Source of the DNA: Anthostomella pinea
Taxonomy: Eukaryota > Ascomycota > Sordariomycetes > Xylariales > Xylariaceae
Assembly: GCA_963556695.1 (NCBI GenBank)
Contig: CAUWAG010000012.1
Location: forward strand, 1,612,001-1,676,000
Direction: 5' to 3'
Length of the DNA stretch: 64,000 nt
The stretch's first letter is position 1; every line of letters begins with the position of its first letter. The notes beneath the pieces are model-generated. The model worked only from the letters and a program-made list of their open reading frames with translations. It was not told the DNA's origin and did not search any database. This document shows positions 36,018 through 47,979 of the stretch, piece after piece. The position numbers and the translations under genes were made by a program.

Positions 36018-39000
36018 TCAAGTCTTATTGCTGGAATCCTTGGCCCGTTTGATGACCTCTCCGACCTTGTCAATCTCCTCGTCCTTGACACTCCAACCGC
36101 CGTACGTCTCCTGCAGCTTATCGGCTTCTCTCTGCAGACTCGTACACCACGCAACGTAGGCCTTGGACCCTATCTCGACTTGCTGCTGCCGGCGCTGTTC
36201 TCCCGCCGTTTCGTCCATCTGTAGTCGCTTCTGTTCTTCCTCCTTCCGCAGCTCGTCTCTTGCCTTTCGCTTGGCGCGACGGTCCTGCACCTCGCGTGCG
36301 CGGTCGGCAAGGTAGCGGGCGCTGTGACCGAGGCCGGCACTTTCCTTAGCAACGCCGCGGTGGGCTCGGTCCAGCGGGGGTTGCGTGAAGAACAGGACAC
36401 TGCCGGTCTCGTCGCGCAGGAACTGCTCGCGGACTGGTTCCGGGATGGCGGCGTCTGTCGCGTCGTCCAATTTGTAGACCTCGACCGGACGCGGTGGATT
36501 GTATGCGTTTGCTTGAGGGTGCGCGACGGGGTTGGGCACGGGAGCTATCGAGTTGCGCACAGGTGACGGCGCCACGCGCTGCTGCGGCTCGTAGCCGGTT
36601 AGGGGATTGCTCATCTGGTGAGGTGTGTGGTGAGGCTGTTGGGCCAAGGGCACCGGCGTTGCGCCGTACTGAGGCTGGTATCCGTTGAAGGCTGGTGGAG
36701 GGTGCGACGGTTGATGCGACTGGTAGTGTGGCGTTTGCGGCATCTGAGGCGTTGCGTGTCCGCCTGCATAGCCATGCACGCCGTACGCAGGGACCGGGAC
36801 CGGGGTGGGACTGGGTCGCGGTGCGAAATGAGGCACAAACGCGTTGGCCTGGCCCGCCGTAGGCGTCGGCGGTGCCGGTAGCCTCGAGAAGTGCGACGTG
36901 TTACCCATGGTGATGTCACCGTGGCCGTCGGCAGTACGCGCCGACTGCATCAGGGATGGTCGGCGAATCGGGTCAAGGGGGGCTGGCGTTGGCTCTGGCG
37001 TCGGTTCAGGCGGTGGGGATTCCTAAGAGCGGGAGGGAATTGTGTCAGTGTTGGCTTCGAGCACAGCGCTCCAGGGGTTGTAACTTTGGGTAAGAAAAAT
37101 GCAATGCACGACAAAAGGGCGCAATCGATAAGCGACGTGACCAGGCTGAACCCCAAATCGAAATCGATAGCAGGCAGGTCTTGCTTATCGCGCAGGAGAA
37201 AGGGGCATTCATGTCAGATGGACCAAAGACAATACTTACATTCGCCTCCCTCTCACGACAGTGGACGGCTCCGATGAGGGGAGGGGCATTTGGAGCTCCC
37301 CAGGTCGGCTTCGGCAGGGGGTCCGTGGGCTTCGCATCGTCTCGAAGTAGGTGTTTGATGGGACTCGGTATCTTCTTGAGCCTCTGCGGGACATCGAAGA
37401 GGTCCATCTCATAGTCCTTCTCCCGCACCTCATCAGGCACGCAGCTGGCCCAGGTCTTGATCTTGTTCAGCTTGTGCTTCTCCTCGTTATATCGAGCCTC
37501 GCAAACGTAGACCTCCTTGTCCTTCGCAAGCCCTCGCGGCCTGCCCTTGTTGTACCGCGTTACGAACATGACAAAGCACCGATCCACAACCTGGTCGATG
37601 CGATGGTCGCGGTACTGTCCCGTCTTGACCACTTCGTTCTCCAGGAAATGCTTCTCATAGCGATGGACCGTCTGCTCTGGTCGGTAGTACCAGCATGCAT
37701 TTACCCACGGCTGCCCCTGGCGATCTTGCCAGGTCCGGTAGATCTGGGCGACGATAGGCTTAGTAAGGTCGTTCGGGTTGGTGATGTGGACCCAGTCACC
37801 TAGGTATATGGTCAGTATTGCCTCATGCGCATGTCCGCGTGTCGTGCTCCACTAACCGACTCTCCAGATCTCACCGTTGTGACGAATATCCGGCAAGGGC
37901 CGTCTGCCATCCTCGTCCTCGAATTGGTCGTCGGGCTTCGCCTTCTCCTGTCCGGCCAGGACGTGAGCGTGGCGGTGCAGCTGATCGGCGTCCTGGAATA
38001 TCTGGCTCGTGTCTTCGTTGTATTCCTTGGCGTTCCCAAACATCAGATCGATATCCTTCATAGCCTGGTCTACGTTTTGGTACTTCTTCCTCTTGTACTT
38101 CTTCTTGATGGTGTCCAGGGCTATAGGGTTGGCGATTGTGGTGTAGTAGTTTGGGTTGGTGGCCTTGTCGGGAAGTCTCTCGAAGGGAACGATCAACAGG
38201 TCGCCATCCGGATGCTTCAGTTTACGCAGTCCCTTGAGCAAGGCATGAATTCGAGCCTCGACGGGCGTAAAAACCTTGGGTGGACGGCCTCTCTTCTTGT
38301 GGTCGTCATCTCGCGAGTCCAACTTGCGGCCGGCGGTCGAAGTACGCCCTCCACGCCTCCCGCGACGCCGTACGCCGTCATCATCCGAGTCGTCATCATC
38401 CTCGTCGTCTTCGTCGTCTTCATCATCCTCGTCTGCCTCTTCATCTGCTTCTTCCTCTTCTTCTTCTTCTTCTTCTGGGGCGGAGTCCTCAGCGTCGGGA
38501 ATCTCGCCCAGATCGGGGAGGATGGCCTCGTCAGCTGTGATGGTCTCGTCGTCGACAAGCTTCTGCAGTTCCTCCTTGAACACTTCCCGAAGTTGGACGG
38601 CATCCTTAAAGACCTGTGAGGAGGGTCGGTTGTACACCTGGGCGTTGTGGGTGATGAGCGCGACGTCTCTCACGAACTCGGGAAATGTTGTATATTGCTT
38701 CTTGAGCTTCTTGGTCTGTAAGGGGGCGTTAGCTGAGTGATCTCTGCGGCCATCGGGATTGCACATATCACGTACTCGGATAGTGCTGAAGGCGGTGGGC
38801 TCCTTGATTACTTCGTGGTAGTCTGGAAGGAGGCGTCGGTTGGGGATGCGCTGAAACTGTGAGGCTATGTGATATCCGCTGTCGCGCGCACAATGTCAGC
38901 CATTAATTCGCTAAGCTGAAGGTTGCAAACTTGGAAGGTAGCTCACTCGTCGTCCTGGTACGCGGTGAGGTAGTTGGCAAGATTCTCGATGACGGTGAGC

Positions 39001-39293
39001 ATGTCGTTATGAATGCGCTCGGGAGCTCGGTTCTCCTCGGGCTCGGCTTCGGCATCGAGACCGGCACCAGCATCAGTACCCTTGTCGGCTTCTACGTGCG
39101 CGTCTGTTTGCGACTCTGAAGCTGGAGCAGCGGCGGCGGTGGCAGGCACATCTGCGGGGGCGGTGTTGTCGGCGGCGTCGGCGGCGTCGGCCATGTTGAC
39201 CTCTGCCTCGGACGACGGCTTCGCTTCGATAGACTCGCGCACGGCGGCGGGCTTGTCGGTTGATTCCGTGACTGGGTCGGCGTTGTCAGCCAT
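36018..39293 (-). CDS. rsc1: RSC chromatin-remodelling subunit Rsc1/Rsc2 (bromo-bromo-BAH)
   Basis: Subunit of the RSC/SWI-SNF-type nucleosome remodeller, acting in the nucleus on acetylated chromatin. Five exons: 38947-39293, 38776-38878, 37857-38715, 37240-37799, 36018-37022 (2874 nt, 957 aa). An Ala/Asp/Glu-rich N-terminus precedes bromodomain 1 (about 90-200; RRLLPDYHEVIKEPTAF, NAQVYNRPSS). An acidic tract lies at about 231-263 and an AT-hook-like KKRGRPPK at about 290. Bromodomain 2 (about 303-405) has NPNYYTTIANPIAL and NAKEYNEDTS. The BAH domain (about 436-560) has DWVHITNPN, WYYRPEQTVHR and VFVTRYNKGRP-like sequence. The C-terminus is Pro/Gln-rich with a charged coiled coil (RKARDELRKEEEQKRLQ). 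This order of domains is the Rsc1/Rsc2 (human polybromo-like) pattern. Confidence 0.95.
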
Positions 39294-40489
39294 CGAGGCA
39301 GCTTCGAGGGCGCGAGAAATCCAACAGACTGAGGACCTGGTGTTTGTTGAGGCTACCTAACAATGTCCATGTCCCGAGTGGTGTAGCTTCGAATCTCGAT
39401 GCTCGACGTTCAATGTGCAGTGCAGTGTTGCTTTGACGTTGCGCATCCCGAGCTTGACATGGAGCTTCCCGCTCAGCCACAACCAACATGTACACAGTAT
39501 ATTAAAACGGTATTGTACTGTAGAGGCGCGCCGCGATCGATGCGCCGCGCTGCACGTGGTCTGCCGGCATACAGCCGAGCGCCCGACGTGGCTCAAGCTC
39601 AGTCTGTCTTGACGCCAATGTACTTCAAGTTTGATATGAGTGCAATCACGCGAGTCTGCCACTTTGCAGGTCATGCAATTGTGTCATTGCTCCACATCTT
39701 ACTGGAAGCATGGTCCGATTGATACTTCATGATGGACATATGAAGGGTGTACCTAGGTAAGGTAAGAGAGGCACTCGACATCAACGCGCTTAAAAGGGGG
39801 GGGGATGGTACTGATGGCTAGACATGCGTCCCCGGCATCTGTATCTCCAGGCTGCCTTGTTGGTTATCACTACGGAATCATGACCTGGGTGATATGCAGC
39901 AATTAGGCTCGGGGACTCTCCATACTGGTATGCACGGCAATCATCAAGGACTTGAAACTCAGATGTGGGTATATGGGTTGCAGACTGGCTAAAGAGAGAC
40001 TAGATAAACATGCAGGGTCAAAGCCCATACCAAAAGCCATGTGTTCTGACACCCGTATCATGAAGCCCCGCAAGTTGGTCAATACCATTCCAGTAGGGCA
40101 TGAAACATTGATAAAAAGGAAACATAGGAGCGTAGTGCTGAAGAGCAAAGGAGACCACCTTGAAGTTGAAAACACAATGCCGAGCCCATTTCGAGAAACG
40201 CCAGAGATAACCGCACCGAAAGGAAGATGAAATGCACCCTAACCTTTGGGGTAAGGGGCGAAGAGAAAGAAGTCAGGACTGGCTTTGAGCTGAAAAATCA
40301 AAGAAAGAGTCCCAGCGGCAAAATTAACTCCAACCCGGCCTGTCTTGGTGCAAGAAACCAGAAGAGAAATGAGCAGAAGAGAACCAAGGAGACCAACGCA
40401 GACATACATCGACAAGACCGTATGTCATCGAGAGCCGGGATGTGTCTGTCGCCAGGTGCCGATAGGAAATGGGTGCAGGTGAGCTGTGG
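39294..40489. other. Intergenic, no supported gene
   Basis: About 1.2 kb between the RSC subunit start and the CoA-transferase stop, both on the minus strand. A G run sits near 39797. The scattered open frames have no recognisable domain. Confidence 0.5.
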
Positions 40490-42168
40490 CTAAGAAGTCC
40501 GGGGTTCTTCCTCCTCCCAGTCAGCATCATACCAGGTTGCTTTGCGATCCGCCTTCACTATCATGTCCGGGCGCGATGCTCTCTGATGGGCCACAATGAA
40601 TCCCTCAATTTTCACGACCGGTACAACGGCACGCAGCACGGGAACCTTTGATTCCCCGGGTGCCGTGAAGTACGGAGCGTTCCAATCTTGGAGGAGTGTT
40701 TTGTTCTTGAAATAAGCGGGGAAATGCTCTTCCATGAGCCTGTATGCCGCGCCGGAAACTTGGTCCACGCTGTTGTCATGCTTGAGGTCCCAGAAATCAG
40801 GTATTTCCGGCCGGGTACCATCTTTTGGTTTTGTGCGAGGTTTATCATAGCCCAAGGACTTGCGAATCTGGTCCTGGAATTCTTTGGGGTATTGTTCACA
40901 GCGGAAGAGGAGCAGGTCGTATTGCAGTAGAGATGTCTGCCCTCGCCAAGTGCCACCAGACTTGGCTCGATGATAAAGCCCTACCATGGCCGCAATGGCG
41001 CCCACTGCAGAGCCCAAAGTTAGCTTTCATCATGGTCAAACTTCTGCCATGACCTGGGGGTTTTTTGTTGTGCTTAGTGCTATATGAGGGAATCACTCGT
41101 CGACAGAGGAACAGACGCCCGGGACACTTCAAACTTGGGCGGGGGCGGGGGCAACTCACTGCAGCCGGTTCCATAGTCGGACATTGGAAAGGGAGGTACG
41201 ATAGGCTCGACCCTGTTGGCTCCGTCCTTGGCTCCGTCTGGACGCATGAACTCTCCCTGAGCCCATGCCACGCCGCTGAAGCAGTCGGCAATCTGCTGCC
41301 AGCCTGGACGGCTTTTCCACACGCCCACATGTCCGTAACAGTTCTCGGCCACGTACACGTAGCCTCCTTGCTTTCTGTGTCGGCCCAGCTTCTCAAGACC
41401 CACTGGCCCATATCCGCGGGCCTCGATGGCGCCTGGTCGGTAACCATCCAGCACGATGTCGGCCTCTGCCAAAAGTCCATCGAATTCCTTTTTGCCCTCT
41501 TCCGTCTTGAGGTCCAGCATGATTGTGTGTTTGCCCATATTGACATCGACTTGGAAGAAGGGCACGTCGGACGTCTCGGGGCCGGTCACCTTCATTACTT
41601 GGGCTCCGTATTCATCAAGAATCCGACCGATGGTAGGGCCAGCAATGATGCGACAGAGTTCGGGGACCTTGATTCCCTTGAGCGGCCGCCGCTTGCCGTC
41701 GTCCTTAAACTTTGGCCACTTGGAAGGGCTCGCCTCTTGGATCTTTCGGATCTCTCCCGGGCCTAGTTCCATCTTCTTCACTGTCCAGTTTAGAGACTGC
41801 TGTTCTGCTTTTCCCTACACACGTCACAAATCAGGCCTGTTTTGTCGGAGACGTGTCTGAAAGTGATGGGGCTAGGAAGCGTTACTCACATGTTCCGTCA
41901 ACACGAACTCTTTATGTCTCAGCACCATAGTCCCTGCTTGTTTTGTTTTGTTGTTGTTGAGAGAGTCCATGTGTTCGCGAGAGTGTTCTTTGACTCGTGG
42001 TGCAATGACCTTGACAACCTCCCTCCAGTCTTCGAGGCTCCTCCATTCCTTGAGCTCTTCCTCCGAGGTGAGACCCAAGAACTTGAGCGTCGGCTCGGGA
42101 TCCAAAGACTCATGGATGTGATAGTATTGTCCCGGGGTACTCGTCTCGTACATGTTTGCTAAATACCG

Positions 42169-42198
42169 ATTGAATAGAATGGAATTGAATAGAATGGA
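42169..42198 (-). repeat. 15 bp perfect tandem duplication in CoA-transferase exon 2
   Basis: Two exact 15 bp units, 42169-42183 and 42184-42198, encode SILFN twice in frame just before RYLANMYET. Family members have no such doubled pentapeptide here to my knowledge, so it looks like a recent in-frame duplication. Confidence 0.85.
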
Positions 42199-42240
42199 CT
42201 GCGCGTGCTTGAAGTCGGTTTCTAGTGGGAGATCAGGTCA

Positions 42241-42253
42241 GCCGTACAAGGAG
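42241..42253. repeat. 13 bp target-site duplication, 3' side of the LINE
   Basis: GCCGTACAAGGAG, identical to 44868-44880. The simple GATT repeat of the element tail follows directly. Confidence 0.95.
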
Positions 42254-44867
42254 ATTGATTGATTGATTGATTGTATTTAACGTGGGGGATCGCTCCTCAG
42301 TAGTGCAAACCACGCCTCCCAGAGCCTCTGCATCGCAGGGTTGTGGAGGTATCAAGATAATAAGTACAGTCAGTCTCGCTCACAAGCCCATCCCCGTTGT
42401 TGCGGCGGTATGACTTTAGGGTCATCCATCTGGTCCTTCAAGAACAGCTATTTATTAGGGACAGATTGATAAGAAGAACTTGCTCTTCTCCACAAATTTT
42501 GCCCATTCTGTGCTCCTCTTCCCTAAGTACTGTAAACAGGCTGTCCTAAGCGAGTACCTGGACAGTAGTCAGTTTTTCCCAAGCCTCTTACAAAAGAAAA
42601 TATGTTGTGGTGTTTTCTTCTTACCGCAGTTACAGTGATTATTTGAGTCTGTATGCCCAAAATGTTCATAATATCTAACAAAGTTGTTATGTTCAGATTT
42701 AGCCATTAGAAGTCTGTATAAAGTACTCTTTTTAAAAGATATAAGGTCCCTTTTAGTTATTGTATGTGAGTATATTTCTTGATATCTAGGTTCTAATTGG
42801 TCTTTTTATTATTGATTGAATTCTCTCTTGCTCTTCTTTTTGAGATCTCTCTTTATCTAAGAGATTGTAGGAAGGTTTATTGTGTCCGTTTCTAGCATGG
42901 TACCCTCTTTTATTAGTATGTCAGCAGCTTTGTTGCCATCAATATCTCTGTGTCCAGGAATCCATTTGACAGTCACTCCAGGAATGTGTGCTGTGGCAAG
43001 TTCTTGGAATCATAGAAAAATGATCTGTGATGTCTCGGGTGGAGTCCATTCAGCCCATCTATTATTGACGTGTTGTCCAGGCAGACATATAGCCGTTTTC
43101 CGCGTCCAATTGCCCTGGCTGTTGCAAGATCTTAGAGAGTGTTATGGACTTTAATATCTATTACTTTTACTTAAAAAATTCTGCCTTTTTCCCGATATAT
43201 TTCTTGTGTAGTGTTGCCTTTCCTGATGGTATAACCCCATCCAGTGCGGGTTGTGCTTTGGTCGTCCACCTGTGATCCATCTGAGTAGATAACAAGGTCA
43301 GTGTCCATATTTCTCTCCTGTAATCATTGCTTAAAGAGCTCTGTTTTTTTGTCTTTGTCTTTATGGATTGGGGTTTTTTTTATAATGATTTGGTAAGTAT
43401 TGGTCTCTAGAAGTTAAGAACTAGCTAAAATTTTCTTTATAGCCTTGTCGGTTCCTTGTGAGCTTGTATTTGGAGCCTGCCGATAAGAGGGTGTCTCTGG
43501 TCTATTCGTCCGAGTCGGAGGCCGTGACATCGTCTTATTCACTCCGCAAGAACTCCTGCTGGGGGAATCTGTGATTCAAAGTGTAGGGTATGTCCAGGGT
43601 GTGTTTTCCAGACCGGCAAGATAGCTCTGATCGCCGTTCATAGTACAGCATCTATCGTTCCAAGAAGCCCCTTAATGCGATATGCTGATGTCCCACCTAA
43701 GCTCCCAACTTTTTCGATTCCTGGGTACCAGGCCTCCAGGCCATATGTAAGAATAGGAATAACACAAGCTTTCACAGCCCTCTTGGTTGACTTTACTGTA
43801 AGTTTTTTGACTGTGTTATATAGTCCTCAAAAGTGATTTGCTACCTTACTAGTTTTTTTGGTCCAGTAAGAAACGTGATTTTTGAAGTTTAGTTTTCTAT
43901 CCAGGAGGACACTTAGCCATCGCATGGAGTCCTTTGTTATTTTGTTCATTGTTCTGTGGCAGACCAGAGGATTGTCTGAGTTCCTCTTCTGTAAGAAGTA
44001 CATGATCTTAATTTTGTTAGAATCAAATTCAATAGCGCTATTATGTCCCTATTAATTAATTAAATAAAGATTTTCAGAAGCCTCTATGGCTGTTTTTTTA
44101 AGGTTCTTTTTAATACAGAGAGTCATTAAGCTGTCTACGTATCTAAAGCGTCTTTTTTTCATACCAAGTCGGGCACAGATTGGCTCTGTATATAGCATAT
44201 AAAGGATTGGAGAGGCTGGTGAGCCTTGTGGTAGCCCACAAGTGAGAGCTTTAACATCGGTCACAATACCTTCAAACCGAACTCTTGCGGACCGTTCGGA
44301 CATGAATGACTGGACCCATCTTATGAGAAAGCCCGGCCAGCCCTGTTCTTTCATGCGAACCACCAGCCGTCCCATCAGGGCAGCGTCAAAGGCCCCTTTC
44401 ACATCTGACGTGACTACCGTTGCAACAAGGCCTTGGTCAAAGGCCTGCCCAATATCGTGTATGAGTACAGCTACCAAGTCAGTGGCAGAGCGCTTTGATA
44501 GAGCTCCAAAATATTATAGAGCTAGAATTCCAAATTTAATAACAAACCAGGCAATTCTTTTTGCGATGAGTCGCTCTAGGCCTTTGCCAAGACATGATAA
44601 CAACGATATTAGTCTGTAGGCCCTGGGGTTGGAGTAGTCTGTCTTGCCTGGTTTTGGGATCATCACCACCTCAGCTACTTTGAATGGTTTAGGGTGGTGT
44701 CCGATCTGTAGACAGGTCTGGAAAAGGGCTCTGATATGTTCCCTAATGACTGGCCAGCAAGCTTTCAGGATCCGTACTGTGAGGGTGTCTACTCCCGGGG
44801 AGTTGCTCTTGGTCCCTATAGTGCACCCTTCAGCCTCTTCTAGTTCGACATGGTATTGAAGGGGGAT
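42254..44867 (-). mobile_element. 5'-truncated non-LTR retrotransposon (I/Tad-like LINE), 2614 bp
   Basis: Bounded by a perfect 13 bp duplication (GCCGTACAAGGAG at 42241-42253 and 44868-44880). On the minus strand it starts inside a reverse transcriptase frame. It runs through RNase H and a C-terminal zinc motif and ends in a short CAAT tandem tail (GATTGATTGATTG on the plus strand, from 42254). Target duplication, 5' truncation and simple-repeat tail are the marks of target-primed insertion. It sits inside intron 1 of the CoA-transferase gene. Confidence 0.95.
42590..44867 (-). pseudogene. Decayed LINE ORF2: reverse transcriptase, RNase H, zinc motif
   Basis: Reverse transcriptase blocks are readable: VAEVVMIPKPGKTDYSNPRA, YRLISLLSCLGKGLERLIA, SDVKGAFDAAL (motif A), LTCGLPQGSPASPILYMLY (motif B). 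Motif C reads RYVDSLM where YADD is expected. A TAA near 44514 interrupts the frame. RNase H is visible near 43264-43320 as DLVIYSDGSQVDD and TGWGYTI. A CXC...H...C motif, HCNCGKKKTPQHIFFC, lies near 42590-42650. Several differences look like C-to-T changes. The copy is dead. Confidence 0.9.
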
Positions 44868-44880
44868 GCCGTACAAGGAG
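44868..44880. repeat. 13 bp target-site duplication, 5' side of the LINE
   Basis: GCCGTACAAGGAG, identical to 42241-42253. It lies in the original 52 bp intron, 20 bases downstream of the GTAAGG donor. Confidence 0.95.
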
Positions 44881-45281
44881 TGCACACATGTTGCCCTTAC
44901 TTGGCAAAAACTTCGTGACCTCTTTGTCAAGCTTCCCCTTCCCACCCAGCTTAGTCAGGTAGGTTTGAAACATAAAGGCCATGGCCTTCTCAGCTCAATG
45001 GTGACCTTGTGTGGCTTTGATTGTTTCAAAGCACCGTGTAGAGCTTCTCCGAGGGCGTTGGCGATGAAACCCTCGATTGCCTCGAGCGCTGCGGCAGTCT
45101 CTGTTTCCTTGAAGGGGACGAGGAAGTGAGGGAGGTCGCGATTCGCCTCAAATTCCACATGCCCATATCTGTCCACAACATCCTTGGGCAGGGAGACACC
45201 GTCTTTGGCAAACTCTCCATACAGCAGTTTCATAATCCTGCCGGACTCCTTTATAGAGTACTTGTGAGGCTCTAAAGACAT

Positions 45282-46932
45282 CTTGCCTTGGTGGTGCGCT
45301 TAGGTTTGAGAATGACGATGGGCCAGGGATGCGGACAGCGTTGGATGATTTTGGAGAAAGGGAGCCACAGGTAAGGAAGATTCTGCCCAGTCTGAAATCA
45401 TTCTTTGGGGAGAATGAGGAAGACGTTTATATCCATCCTCAGGGTGACCAACAGGCCCGTTGGAACTCATCATGCCCCAAGGTACACATCATGTCCCGAG
45501 GTACGACCAACAGATCGTGGGTTGGGCGTCATGGAACAAAGAGCATACTCACGACGATGAGGAGGTGTGGAAACACAGACTAGAGAATTCTTTATTTTTA
45601 TATAACTTGTCGTTGTACTGTAGATGAGTCGCGATAGTGCTCTTTGTCGGCCCTGGTTGCGCAGTCCCACACATAATCCGCAAGCAACGAGGGTCTGCGC
45701 CAACGACCACCTTGGCAAGTCCCAATCTTGCGGTACGGCTCACACGAAGCCGTAACCGGCGATGCCTCTCAGTTGGAATGAGAGTGTTTGACGACTGAGA
45801 ACCAACATAGCAGGCCCACTATATACCACAGACGAGAGTTCGATCCAGCAGGGTGTGGCAGACGGCGGGACTCGACGCTGTTGGGGTTGGGGTTATACGG
45901 CCCCGGCTCCAGTGTCGACCCATGACATGTAACTGAATATCTAGAAGGGCGACATAGTCATAGATGTTGGAAGATTTTGCCACAGAGTACCGGTGCGATG
46001 GGCACGCTCGAGGTATGTGCCCATCCATCCAGTACCGATGTGATGGAGATGTGCCTCCTGGTGAGCCGGAGGCATACTTGCAAGGTATCTAGTGACGATT
46101 AGCAGAGTTGCTGCTTGCGGCTTTCGACACGAGCTGATACACGAGCTGATACGTAGCTACATACAAGCTTATAGATACTTGTCGTCCGCTCGAATGCGTC
46201 TTGGTGCCACGAATCCACGATGGGAGTACACGTACCCCCCGCAGACGCTGTTGGAGAGTGTTGGAGAGTGCTTGACAACTATAGGGTGCTTGCCCTGTGT
46301 TTCCTTCCGTCTTTGGCAGGCGATCGAGTAACACGTAACACGTAAATGCCAGTTGCTCCTCGAAACCTCGCTGTTGGTAGGTTTAGTACCACCTAGGTAG
46401 ATATACAGGCTGGAATTCAACTCATGGAGGTCGGGGATCTTGTCGGAGCTGGACCAACGTGAGGTCTCCCGGGCCCGAATTGGTAATAAGGGGCCCGGTG
46501 CCATGTCACCGGTCCGCCGCTTCAAGTCACAGGAGGTGAACTCTGATCAGCTCACATTCCACTCCAGAGAACTTCCAGATCACGTAGGTAAGTCATGTTT
46601 GACAGGCCAGGTCCTGCCATGATTGCATTCTAGCAATGTTGCAGTGATGAGCTGGGAGACCAATCACCCAGGCTCCTGGTCACTCCCTGGCTGTGGGCGT
46701 GACTGGACCGCGTATCGATTTTGCTTGAAATAGGGGTATAAGAAAAGGGTGACTCCAGGCAATTAAACGGATGTGCTCAGGTGTTCTTTGTGGTCGCAAC
46801 GTCTCCACCGTAAACCGCCGCGTCCACCTGCAGCAACAAAGCGGAACACCAACGAACGACAACTTCTTAACACACCTCGGCCAGACACTGAATCACCTCG
46901 ACGCACAGCGAAAACTTCGTGCGTTGTCACCA
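45282..46932. other. Intergenic with short local duplications, no supported gene
   Basis: About 1.65 kb between the divergently oriented CoA-transferase (minus) and OTU1 (plus) genes. Small near-duplications occur: two ~20 bp units at about 45468-45508 (TCATGCCCCAAGGTAC and TCATGTCCCGAGGTAC), ACGAGCTGATAC twice near 46130, and TTGGAGAGTG twice near 46251. No coding frame with a recognised product. Confidence 0.5.
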
Positions 46933-47979
46933 ATGAAGTTGCGATACAAGGCGCCCTCGGGCGGCGGCACCATCGAGGTCGACGACGCCGCCACCGTCGC
47001 GCAGCTGCTCGAAACCGTCAAGTCAACCACGGGCTTCGCTGACGTCACCGTCAAGTACGGGTGGCCGCCGCAAGCCCTGGGCCCGGACCAGCACCACGTG
47101 GCACTGCAGACCCTCGGCCTGCAGCGCGAGAGCCTCACCGTCGTTCCCGTCGAGAACCTGCCCACTGAGGTCTCCGCCACGCCCCAGGCCGTGCAGGCGA
47201 GCAAGTCGGCTCCGGGCATCAAGGACCAGAACATCTCCGTCCTGATCCCCGAGTCCAACTCTTCCCTTGGTAGGTCGCTTTTCTCTGTGTCGCAAACCTG
47301 TAACTGAGGATTGCGCATACGTGCATGGTACCAGACTGATAGCGCGGACGCAGTTCTTCGCGTCATGCCCGACGACAACAGCTGCCTCTTCACAGCCGTC
47401 GGTGGCGCACTGCGCGGACTCCCCCCCTCGCCCGACGGCTACACCCCCGGAATGCTGCGCCGCATCGTCACCGACCACATCCGCTCCAACCCTAGCAAAT
47501 TCAACGCCGCAGTACTAGAGTCAAGTCCCGACGCCTATTGCACACGCATGATGCGCCCGGACACCTGGGGCGGTGCCATGGAGCTGGGCATCCTGTCCGA
47601 AGAGTTCAACCTCGAGATTTGTGTTGTCGACGTCAAGACAGGCGCCGTCATCCGCTACGGTGAGGGCAACTACGATATGCGCTGCATCATGGTCTACTCC
47701 AACATCCACTACGACCGCATCGCCGAGATCTTCGTTGAGGGTCAGGAGGAGATGGACTTCGACGTGACGCGATGGGCCGTCGAGACCAGCGACCACCTGA
47801 TCACGCGCGCCCAGGAGATGTGCAAGGAGCTCAAGGAGAAGCACCAATACTTCACCGACACCTCCGCCTTTGTCGTCACCTGCAACGAGTGCGGGTGGAT
47901 CGGCCAGGGCGAGCAGCAGCTCATCAAGCACGCTCGCGACACGGGGCACTCTGACATCACCGAGATCAAGGACAAATGA
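46933..47979 (+). CDS. otu1: OTU-family deubiquitinase OTU1/YOD1
   Basis: Cysteine protease that trims ubiquitin chains on Cdc48/p97 clients. Two exons, 46933-47273 and 47343-47979 (978 nt, 325 aa). The splice gtcgct...gatag is chosen because it alone keeps SLG-SADAVLRVMPDDNSC in frame. An N-terminal UBX-like, ubiquitin-fold region (about 1-80; MKLRYKAPSGGGTIEVDD, KYGWPPQAL) precedes the OTU domain with the catalytic Cys128 in PDDNSCLFTAVGGAL. MRPDTWGGAMELGILSEEF and the catalytic His in VYSNIHYDRI follow. A C2H2 finger ends the protein (CNECGWIGQGEQQLIKHARDTGH-type). An in-frame ATG at 46771 would add 54 residues; the internal ATG matches the yeast start MKL and is preferred. Confidence 0.95.

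Larger units (their letters stand above)
40490..45281 (-). pseudogene. CoA-transferase family III (CaiB/BaiF), frameshifted, with LINE in intron 1
   Basis: Family III CoA-transferases move CoA between carboxylic acids; the substrate here is unknown. Exons: 44901-45281, 41890-42221, 41160-41814, 40490-41004. They total 1883 nt, exactly one base short of 628 codons. Exon 1 (MSLEPHKYSIKESGRIMKLL...) stays in frame through KVTIEL. It must then lose phase near 44990-44995 to continue as EKAMAFMFQTYLTKLGGKGK, the expected family sequence. Exon 2 gives NRYLANMYETSTPGQYYHIH. Exon 3 has VPELCRIIAGPTIGRILDEYGA, DVPFFQVDVNMGKHT (containing the catalytic-Asp region), DGYRPGA and RPGWQQIADC. Exon 4 has GAIAAMVGLYHR and QTSLLQYDLLLF. 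Intron 1 (42222-44900) is 2679 bp because a retrotransposon lies inside it. The 1 bp deletion, unless a sequence error, makes it a pseudogene. Confidence 0.88.

Noticed and set aside
37825..38619. Long plus-strand frame with very hydrophobic Ile/Val/Phe-rich stretches
   Set aside because: It is the antisense of the acidic tract and second bromodomain of the RSC subunit; acidic codons read backwards give hydrophobic residues.
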